In this document: positions 19,444 to 26,592 of the stretch, piece by piece
Numbering within the stretch: the stretch's first letter is position 1
Layout of the letters: each line of letters begins with the position of its first letter
Assembly: GCA_004380135.1 (NCBI GenBank)
Contig: QXCR01000265.1
Coordinates: forward strand, 1 to 26,592
DNA: 26,592 nucleotides
Source of the DNA: Stemphylium vesicarium
Taxonomy: Eukaryota > Ascomycota > Dothideomycetes > Pleosporales > Pleosporaceae
Direction: 5' to 3'
Made by a program: the position numbers and the translations under genes
Notes under the pieces: model-generated
Told to the model about the DNA's origin: nothing
Seen by the model: the letters and a program-made list of their open reading frames with translations, nothing else
Database searches by the model: none

Positions 19444-21809
19444 CTATACGCATTCCCTTAATAATCTAAGAGCCTCTTTGTTTTTTCGAAGTAATTTCAG
19501 CGTAAAAGCGAGATTGTTCATGCTGCGCAGCGTGGAAGGATGGTCCGCTCCCAGCTTCTTCTTGCTCGTCTCCATCACTTGCACCTCCAGCTCTTCTGCT
19601 GCATCCCACCGCCCTTGATTCCGGTAAGTCGAGGCTAGATTGCCCATGCTGATCAGCGTGGAAGGATGGTCCGCTCCCAGCTTCTTCTTGCGAGTCTCCA
19701 TCACTTGCACCTGCAGCTCTTCTGCTGCATCCCACCGCCCTTGATTATAGTAAGTCAAGGCTAGATTGCCCATGCTGGTCAGCGTGGAAGGATGGTCCGC
19801 TCCCAGCTTCTTCTTGCTCGTCTCCATCACTTGCACCTGCAGCTCTTCTGCTGCATCCCACCGCCCTTGATTATAGTAAGTCAAGGCTAGATTGCCCATG
19901 CTGGTCAGCGTGGAAGGATGGTCCGCTCCCAGCTTCTTCTTGCTCGTCTCCATCACTTGCACCTGCAGCTCTTCTGCTGCATCCCACCGCCCTTGATTAT
20001 AGTAAGTCGAGGCTAGATTGGCCATGCTGGTCAGCGTGGAAGGATGGTCCGCTCCCAGCTTCTTCTTGCTCGTCTCCATCACTTGCACCTCCAGCTTCTC
20101 CGCATCGGCCCATCGGCCTCCAAGTCTGTATGCTGATCCTAACATTGCCATGCTAGACAAAGTGTCCTGGTGCTCTTGCCCTAGCACCTTCTTCCGCACT
20201 TTCATGGATTTCAGTGCTAAAGTTGTTGCATCAGAAATATTGCCTATTCGCTCTGCATACCATGCTACACGATAGAGCACAGTCGCCCATTCTGTCACAC
20301 ACGCATCTGCTTTTGGCTCGTGGCCTAAAGCCGACTTAGCGTGCGCAAAGAGCACTTGACACGCGGCCCAGTTCTCGTATGCTCCTGTGGGGAACTTTGC
20401 GTGGAGATTGCTGACGAACTGCTGCTTCCAATGCTCAAGTTGCTTATTGGCTTCGAGCCACCTCCGTGTAGCTAGCTGCACCAACGCATGCATCTCAAAC
20501 GTTGCTCCGTCAGTCTCGACTGAGATGAAGCAAAAATTGCGCAGCGCCACTATATCGGCATCGAAGTCATCGTCGCCTGTACCAGATTGCGGTATGTCGT
20601 CTTCTTCATCGCTATCAACATCTTCCTCGGTCCTCTGCTGCTGGCTGACGCGTACATCTTTCTGCTCCTCCTGACGACGTAACAGGCTCTTAGGGATCCA
20701 CTGCCGGTCGAAGAAGCTCATTAGCGAGAGCAGGCCCGCCGCCGACGGCCGCGTCTGCTGTATGTGCTCGAACGATATCTGCCAAGTCACGATGATCGAG
20801 TTCTTCGCTTCCCAGTCTCGCCGGAGCTGACCCTCGTCGTAGTCAAGAAGGCTTGTTCGCTTATGCTCGCTCTTCCTGTATTCGTCTAGATACTTGGCCA
20901 CAGAGTACAGCGACGCTCTCTGCGAAATGTACGCAGCAGCCTGCACGATGGCGAGCGGCATGTACTCGAGCACGGCAGCTAGCTCAGCAACCTGACTGCC
21001 ATCATCCAGTATTTCCAGCTTCTTCTCAAAGAGCGCAACCGCACTTGGCCTGTCCATTGGTTTAACAGTAATAATGTCCCGCCGCTCGACCAGCTTCAGC
21101 GCTGCTTCATCGTTCCGCGCTGTGACGAGGATTGAACCGCGCTCACAGTAAGGAAGGTACTCGCGCAGCGGTTTGCGCGCAGTTGTTGAATTGGTAGCCG
21201 GGCGGTCGAGAAGAAAGCGAGCATCGTCTACGTTGTCTAGGACGACCAGCCACTGATGCTTGCAGTCGCGCAGCCAGTTGTGCACCAGCTCAAAGATGTT
21301 GGCCTGAGAGTCCTGCCGCCCAGCGATCTTGACGCAGCCGGCGATGTCGCGGTAGCTCTGCTCGAACCGCTCGGCGTTGCTGGCGTGCACCCAGAAGACC
21401 CACGTCTCAGGCGATTGCTTGCGCGTACGGTAGGCATGCTCGATGGCAAGCTGCGACTTGCTTCTCTGCCATTAGCATGTAGTGCTGGTTGAGCAGGCGT
21501 CTGCTTACCCTACGCCGCCTAAGCCAACAAGCGCGGCCCGCGCGTCTGGCACAGCGCATATTCGGTCAACCTGATCAAGTATCGTCCCTCGCTCGACAAA
21601 GTCGGCATCGCGGGCGAAGGGTATCACGATGGATGGGGGTGGTGGAGTCTCTTGAGGCGGGGTCTGTTAGCGCTTGCCTGGGTCTTCTCCGCCCTCGGGC
21701 AGATTCGCAACTCACCTGGTGCCAGGTGAAACGTAGCATCCACGTTGCCGTTAATGATGCCGGCTTGGAAGCCAGCGTTTGCGTCGCTATAAGAAATAGA
21801 GGAGCTCAT
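19444..21809 (-). CDS. NB-ARC-TPR NOD-like receptor, copy A
   Basis: Three exons on the minus strand: 21809-21716, 21650-21509, 21460-19444. Introns of 65 and 48 nt have GTGAGT and GTAAGC donors, AAG acceptors and CTAAC/CTAAT branch sites. The total of 2253 nt gives 750 aa. Residues 1-31 hold a short motif (YSDANAGFQAGIINGNV). NB-ARC follows: P-loop GLGGVGKS ending at 81 (intron 2 splits its last Gly codon), Walker B WLVVLDNVDD at 149-158, GSILVTAR at 187-194, GLPL-equivalent EYMPLAI at 244-250, an acidic insert DVDSDEEDD at 359-367, and MHALVQ at about 402. From about 475 there are about six 42-residue TPRs (LGADHPSTLTSM-NLAxTYYNQG type). Such STAND receptors bind a ligand through the TPRs, oligomerise through NB-ARC and signal through the N-terminus. 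The stop at 19446-19444 is probably a RIP change of CAG to TAG, removing about 30 C-terminal residues. The gene is otherwise intact. Confidence 0.85.
19460..20090 (-). repeat. 126-bp tandem repeats (TPR units of NLR A)
   Basis: About five near-identical 126-bp units encoding 42-residue TPRs. They differ mainly at YYNQ/YRNQ, Met-Ala/Met-Gly, Leu-Gln/Leu-Glu and Thr-Ser/Thr-Arg. The same units occur at 25970-26592 in the paralogue. Confidence 0.9.
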
Positions 21810-22041
21810 AATATTCTAGTAGTAATATTAAAATAGTGGTGTCTGCGATTAAGTGCCAGCTGGGCTCAGCTGTACTTCAGCCTGGCGGTTCACATGCGCT
21901 TCAACTGCGCATTAGCGTTCAGCCCTGTTCAGTCTACTCCTCAGCTGAAAGCCTGTATTCTATCTCTCTCTTCCAGTCTTACATCTTCTCTGTTCCTCTA
22001 TTCTTCCATTCTTTATTCAGTGTTGTTGTTGTTAGTACGAG
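21810..22041. promoter_or_regulatory. Divergent promoter between NLR A and N-terminal-domain gene
   Basis: 232 bp lie between the two divergent ATGs. Contains three CAGCTG palindromes (21857, 21867, 21942) and a long pyrimidine-rich tract (21955-22020) before the plus-strand ATG, common in filamentous-fungal promoters. The GTGGTGTCTGCG block at 21836-21847 and the nearby CAGCTG sites recur, in the same relation to the NLR start, upstream of NLR B. This is inferred regulation; no factor is identified. Confidence 0.5.
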
Positions 22042-22930
22042 ATGCCCGACCCTCTTAGCATCACCGCCAGTGTGGTGGGTATTACTGTGCCAGCCTTGCA
22101 CGGCGTGCGACTCCTTTCAGAAGACCTGCAGCAGCTCAAAGAGGCACCGAAAACCGTCAAGCGCCTATCAGAAGACGTGCAATCTGTCGAAACGTCACTT
22201 GAACTGCTTTAAGGTGTTAGAGAGAGAGAGTGGGATCTCCTTAGCGCAAGCGTGCTAGACAAATTGAAGGCGACTATTAGCAGCTGCACGTAAGCATACA
22301 ATCTCTTTAGAACTAACCTTTAGTACTGGACTTAACACTTAGAAGGCGGGAAACTAGCATAGTAGGATTAAATAAGCGTAGGATTCTTTAAGTAAGGCTA
22401 AATTAAGGCTATATTAGAGTAACTTTAGAACTATAAGCTCTTAATTAATTTAGTTATAAGTATAGTAACCTTATAAGTAACTATACCTCTATTATCTTAG
22501 TGCGAAATTTAGGCTAATCTTTCCCTATAGGTATAGCTCTGTCCGCTATACCTATATAACGGAAAACATTAGGGGAACTATGTCTCTGGTACAGGCGGAG
22601 ATGGAGGGTGCTGTCACTACAACAAACAAGCAGCTGGTGGTACTAGAGAGCAAGCTAGAAGAGCTGAATCTCAGCAGCGATGATGACGAAGAGGCTGGCT
22701 CTAAGGAAGGCAAAGCTGAAGTGTTGCAACAATTGGAAGAAGAACGCAAAGCGCTAGAAGTATCACGCACGCTACTAGACGAGCTGTTATTGAAAGCACA
22801 GGAAGAAGCTGTCTCTAAAGCTGCTGCAAAGGCCCCGGACAGTCCGACTAATGTAAGAGCAAGTTTTGGCAAGAATAACTGGGGCTTTCAAGCTAGACTC
22901 GTGAATAGAGGAGTTGTTTATAATAGGTAG
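22042..22930 (+). pseudogene. Fungal STAND N-terminal (PigL_N/Helo-like) domain gene with C-terminal G/N/Q motif, RIP-damaged
   Basis: ATG at 22042 (ACGAGATGCCC) starts MPDPLSITASVVGITVPALH, the typical beginning of the N-terminal domain of fungal STAND proteins, with the amphipathic SEDLQQLKEAPKTVKRLSED helix next. A TAA at 22210 replaces an expected Gln, and 22270-22490 carries many more TAA/TAG in an otherwise collinear frame. The frame resumes, shifted, at SVRYTYITENIRG (about 22540), consistent with an intron at about 22475-22540. The last part (22580-22930) is intact: a coiled coil (KQLVVLESKLEELNL, acidic DDDEE, QLEEERKALEVSR), then SFGKNNWGFQARLVNRG near the end, related to the motif that opens both NLRs. 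It could be a separate effector gene of the HET-S kind or the front of a broken larger NLR; double TAG after the motif favours the first but may also be RIP. The family name is from memory of the sequence type. Confidence 0.65.
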
Positions 22931-23045
22931 TAGGAATGTTATTTATAACTATAGACCCTGTCGCTGAGGAAGGAGTAATTAATAGCAAAGCTAGAAGTAT
23001 AGGCGATAGAGGGGCAATACACTTTCGTTTAAATATAGCAGATAT

Positions 23046-24023
23046 CTATACTTCGTCGATAGTCCACCTAGAATGCCTAAAATGACCCCGCGCGCTCTCC
23101 TCCTTACTCCCTACCTGGTCCACACACCACTCTAAGAACACGTTAAATCCTTGGGCTAGGTCTTCCTTATAGGTGCTCTAGCTGCGCTTAATGAATGCCT
23201 TGAGCTCAGTAAAGAACTCTTCGATCGGGTTAAGATCAGGTGAGTACGGCGGTAGGTACATGAGCTTCACGCCTGCATCAGCACACATCTGCGCGATACG
23301 TTCTGTATGGTGGAAAGATGCGTTGTCCATCACGAGTACTGAGTTCGGCTCCGGCCACCTACCGCAGTGCTGGAGCAGCTGCTCGATATAGTCCTCAAAG
23401 ACAGCACCATCAGTCGTGCCCTGAAATACACGCGACAGCAGGATTCCATCCTGTGTGTACGCCGGTAGTATCTGCCACCGCCGCTCGCGCTGGTACCTAG
23501 CAATTTGTACAGGTGTCGTGCCTAGAGGAGACCATCCTGTCCGCCTGAACCCAACCCGCTTGTCACACCCAGACTCGTCTACATAGACAAGGTGGTAGGA
23601 GCGGAAGGAAGACAGGTTATATAGATAGTAGTCGCGGAGATCTGCGTTGCGCCCGCTGGCCACTCGTCGGCAGGCTTTCTTCGACCAGCCAGCAGCCTTC
23701 AGCGTCCGGCTGATTGTAGAAGTTGGTATAAGTGTCCCAAACTCGTCCCACAGGAAGACGGCCATCTCGTCGAGGTATCGATCGGGCTTTTCGAGAAGGT
23801 GCTCCTGGAGAGCGTCGAGCATTATCGGTGTTACGGATCGAGGGCGTCCGCCGCCGTTCCATGGCGCTTCGACAGATCCAAAGGCGCGCAGGTTGGAGCG
23901 GATGTACTTGACGGCGCGAACACTGCAGCCAGCTGCGTTAGCCATCTGCGCAGCCGTGAGCTCGTTACTTAAGATCATGTCGTGAATCATCCGGCGCTGT
24001 GAAGCCGCCAGATTTGGGGCCAT
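23046..24023 (-). pseudogene. Tc1/mariner-like DD34E transposase with one nonsense codon
   Basis: ATG at 24023-24021 (MAPNLAASQRRMIH); the frame is open further upstream but that is antisense of NLR B exon 1. One frame of 326 codons ends at TAG 23048-23046. Only codon 282 (23180-23178) is a stop, TAG where Trp is usual (KRS-stop-STYKEDLAQGF), a single RIP-like G to A. N-terminal helix-turn-helix domains (TAAQMANAAGCSVRAVKYI; winged part to about 125), then the DDE domain: Asp in VYVDESGCDKR, Asp in LVMDNASFHH, Glu in SPDLNPIEEFF, the last two 34 residues apart. The tail FLEWCVDQV..ARGHFRH is typical of fungal copies. As read, only the last 43 residues after the DDE core would be lost, so activity cannot be ruled out. 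Inverted repeats were not found. It fills the gap between the N-terminal-domain gene and NLR B, transcribed away from NLR B. Confidence 0.85.
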
Positions 24024-24197
24024 CCTTTGTAGACCGTAGGCTTGGGCAGTTTGGGGTGGTGGTGTCAGAGTGGCGAGGAAGGCTGCATGGGCGAGAGGCT
24101 TGCAATCCAGCTGCGCGGACCACCAGGCTGAGCCCAGCTGAGCTCCGACTGACACTTGGTCGCAGACACCACCGCTTGAGGCTACTAATTTTGTATC
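24024..24197. promoter_or_regulatory. Upstream region of NLR B, similar to the NLR A promoter
   Basis: About 24100-24197 resembles the 100 bp upstream of NLR A (CGCAGACACCAC at 24161-24172, CAGCTG at 24108 and 24135, GCTGAGCCCAGCTG). Left of it the resemblance is lost and the transposase begins at 24023. Confidence 0.5.
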
Positions 24198-26592
24198 ATG
24201 AACTCCGCAATCTCTTTCGGTGACGCGAACGCCGGCTTCCAAGCGGGTGTCGTCAACGGCCCGGTGAATACTACGTTCCACCTTCCACCTGGTGAGTTGC
24301 AGACCGCCCAAGCTCCGCCGGGTCCGCGCAGGCACTAACAGACCCCGCCTCAAGAGCGACGCGAGACTCCACCCCACCCAAATATCGTGATACCCTTCCC
24401 GCGCGACGCCGACTTTGTCAAGCGAGGGACGACACTTGATCGGGTCGACCAAATATGCGCTGCGACAGGCTCGCGTGTAGCGCTTGTCGGTCTAGGCGGC
24501 GTCGGGTGAGTAGTTGTTCGCATCCCCATTAACAACAGCACACGCTAACGGCAGAAAAGCAAGTCGCAGCTCGCTATCGAGTATGCCTATCGCACCCGCA
24601 ACCAGTCGCCCGAGACGTGGGTGTTTTGGGTGCACGCCAGCAACGCCGCCCGGTTCGAGCAGAGCTTCCGCGAGATTGCCGAGTACGTGAAGATGCCCAG
24701 GCGACTAGATCCCAAAGCCAACATCTTCGAGCTGGTGCATGATTGGCTGCGTGGCAGCAAGGAGCGATGGCTGCTCGTACTGGACAACGTGGATGACGCT
24801 GGCTTCCTCATCGATAGCCCGGCTCACGGCCAAGGACAGCCTGCCGGCGACTCGAGAACTGCTTCCAGACCACTACGCGCGTACCTCCCCTGCTGCGAAC
24901 GTGGGTCGATCCTCGTCACAACTCGGAACAAGGAAGCGGCACTGACACTGGTGGAGAGCTGCGATATCATTTCCGTGGACCCAATGAATAAGGCGCAGGC
25001 GCTCGCGCTCTTTAAGAAGAAGATGGGAGTGCAGGGAACCAAGGGAGACGACAGCGATGTTCCTGAGCTTGCAGAGGCACTCGAGTACATGCCGCTGGCC
25101 ATTGTGCAAGCAGCAGCGTACATATCGCATAGAGCGCCGCGATGCTCGGTGGCGAAGTACCTTGAGGAGTTCAAGAAAAGCGAGTGCAAGCGGTCAAGTC
25201 TTCTCAACCACGACGGTAGCCAGCTCCGGCGAGACTGGGAAGCAAAGAACTCAATCATTGTTACCTGGCAAATCTCATTCGAGTATATACAGCAGACACG
25301 GTCATCGGCAGCGGACCTGCTCTCGCTCATGAGCTTCTTTGACCGACAAGGTATTCCAGAGAATTTACTCCGCCCTCGCACAGAACGGCAAGAAGTCCAG
25401 ACTCGCCAGACGGAGACGGTGGAAGATGATAGAGATAGCGACTCAGAGGACGATATATCGCAGTCTAGCGTGGGCGATGACGAGTTTGAAGACGACATCG
25501 TAGCACTGCGTAACTTCTGCTTTATTTCTGTCGACACTAGTAGCAAAGTCTTTGAGATGCATGCGCTAGTGCAGCTAGCAACGCGCATGTGGCTTGAGGC
25601 GAACAGCAAGCTTGAGCGATGGAAGCAGCAGTTTATTAGTAATCTGCGCGACGCGTTTCCAACCGGAGAGTTCGAGAACTGGGCAGCATGCCAGGCGCTT
25701 TTCGCGCATGCTAAAGCTGCTGTAGGACAGCGGCCAGACGACGAGTTGTCACTAGCAGAATGGGCTACGCTGCTCTATCGTGCTGCATGGTTTGCGGAGA
25801 CGGCAGGAAATATTACTCATGCTGAGATGCTAGCTACAAAGGCAATGAAAGCGCGGAAGAAAATACTAGGGCATGACCACGAGGACACGATACGGAGCAT
25901 CGCAATGGTGGCAGATGCCTATTCACTTGGTGGACAATGGGACAAAGCTGAAAAACTAAGGAAGCAAGTGATGGAGACTCGCAAGAAAAAGCTGGGAGCG
26001 GACCATCCAGACACGCTGACCAGCATGGCCAATCTAGCCTCGACTTACCGGAATCAAGGGCGGTGGGATGCAGCAGAAGAGCTGTTTGTGCAAGTGATGG
26101 AGACGAGCAAGAAGAAGCTGGGAGCGGACCATCCTTCCACGCTGACCAGCATGGCCAATCTAGCCTTGACTTACTATAATCAAGGGCGGTGGGATGCAGC
26201 AGAAGAGCTGCAGGTGCAAGTGATGGAGACGAGCAAGAAGAAGCTGGGAGCGGACCATCCTTCCACGCTGACCAGCATGGGCAATCTAGCCTTGACTTAC
26301 TATAATCAAGGGCGGTGGGATGCAGCAGAAGAGCTGCAGGTGCAAGTGATGGAGACTCGCAAGAAGAAGCTGGGAGCGGACCATCCTTCCACGCTGACCA
26401 GCATGGGCAATCTAGCCTCGACTTACCGGAATCAAGGGCGGTGGGATGCAGCAGAAGAGCTGGAGGTGCAAGTGATGGAGACTCGCAAGAAGAAGCTGGG
26501 AGCGGACCATCCAGACACGCTGACCAGCATGGGCAATCTAGCCTTGACTTACTATAATCAAGGGCGGTGGGATGCAGCAGAAGAGCTGCAGG
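24198..26592 (+). CDS. NB-ARC-TPR NOD-like receptor, copy B (3' end outside window)
   Basis: Exons 24198-24291, 24355-24505 and 24560-26592 and beyond. Introns of 63 and 54 nt sit at the same codons as in copy A. I read exon 3 through to the window end and found no stop, so at least 759 residues. Begins MNSAISFGDANAGFQAG (motif), then NB-ARC: GLGGVGKSQLAIE with intron 2 inside the Gly codon before Lys, Walker B WLLVLDNVDD, GSILVTTRN, EYMPLAIVQAAAY, an acidic insert DSDSEDD, MHALVQLATRMWLE, and TPRs from about 25820. Unlike copy A it shows no RIP stops. It is easily missed because the first two exons are short and the long exon runs off the window. Role as for copy A: a self/non-self or effector receptor of the STAND class. 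Upstream is a transposase instead of a partner gene. Confidence 0.88.
25970..26592 (+). repeat. 126-bp tandem repeats (TPR units of NLR B)
   Basis: Nearly five 126-bp units to the window end, continuing beyond. Individual units match units of NLR A almost base for base, including the YRNQ/YYNQ and GACACG/TCCACG variants. Confidence 0.9.

Noticed and set aside
20018..21492. Several plus-strand frames over NLR A
   Set aside because: All antisense to the NB-ARC-TPR exon, with low-complexity translations.
22552..22872. Minus-strand Ser-rich 106-codon frame
   Set aside because: Antisense of the coiled-coil part of the N-terminal-domain gene.
24024..24452. N-terminal extension of the Tc1-like transposase
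   Set aside because: The extra codons are antisense to NLR B exons 1-2 and promoter, and introns there match those of NLR A. The homologous start is the Met at 24023.
24824..25609. 261-codon minus-strand frame
   Set aside because: Lies antisense to the NB-ARC exon of NLR B. Ser-rich translation with no domain.

Overview
The window reads as accessory, repeat-rich DNA from a filamentous ascomycete (Pezizomycotina). The reasons are RIP (repeat-induced point mutation) decay with CpA/TpG dinucleotides nearly gone and TAA/TAG stops scattered through otherwise collinear frames, Tad1-type LINEs with RNase H, a Copia element, DD34E Tc1/mariner transposases, HET- and STAND/NLR-type genes, and short introns (48-65 nt) with GT..AG ends and CTAAC/CTAAT branch sites. 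The species cannot be told from the sequence.

Left part (1-15.7 kb) is a nest of transposable elements around a dead NLR gene. A DD34E transposase fragment (3-656, +) abuts the gag-protease part of a RIP-decayed Copia element (657-2602, -). The Copia element starts exactly where homology of a Tad1-like LINE (2603-4775, -) breaks off. A second, fuller copy of that LINE (8665-14430, +) lies opposite, so the two LINEs form an inverted repeat with 5' ends facing each other. Between them lies a 1062-codon HET-NACHT-ankyrin gene (4964-8149, -). It still runs in one frame from ATG to stop but carries about 55 RIP-type stops. All are in the HET/NACHT half; the ankyrin repeats are pristine. A 5'-truncated second LINE tail (about 14432-15692) follows the first in tandem.

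The middle part (15.7-19.4 kb) holds an intact small unknown gene (15886-16389, +), a 140/141-bp tandem repeat with a perfect hairpin, two lysine/arginine-rich or coiled-coil open frames on the minus strand (17566-18531), and a 433-bp MITE-like element with 54-bp terminal inverted repeats (18679-19111).

The right part (19.4-26.6 kb) is the most interesting. Two paralogous NB-ARC-TPR NLR genes, each of at least three exons, are arranged head to head (19444-21809, -; 24198-26592, +, cut by the window end). The second is fully open as far as it can be read, but its first two exons are short and it has no stop inside the window. The first shares a 232-bp divergent promoter with a RIP-damaged gene (22042-22930, +) for a fungal STAND N-terminal (PigL_N/Helo-like) domain. 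Both NLRs begin with a short G/N/Q motif (FGxxNxGFQAG type) just before the NB-ARC domain, and the N-terminal-domain gene ends in a related motif. This layout, effector domain plus C-terminal motif beside NLR with N-terminal motif, is that of the HET-S/NWD2 and SesB-type amyloid-signalling pairs, so the locus may be a cell-death signalosome. In front of the second NLR a nearly intact Tc1-like transposase (23046-24023, -, one nonsense codon) occupies the position where a partner gene would be expected.
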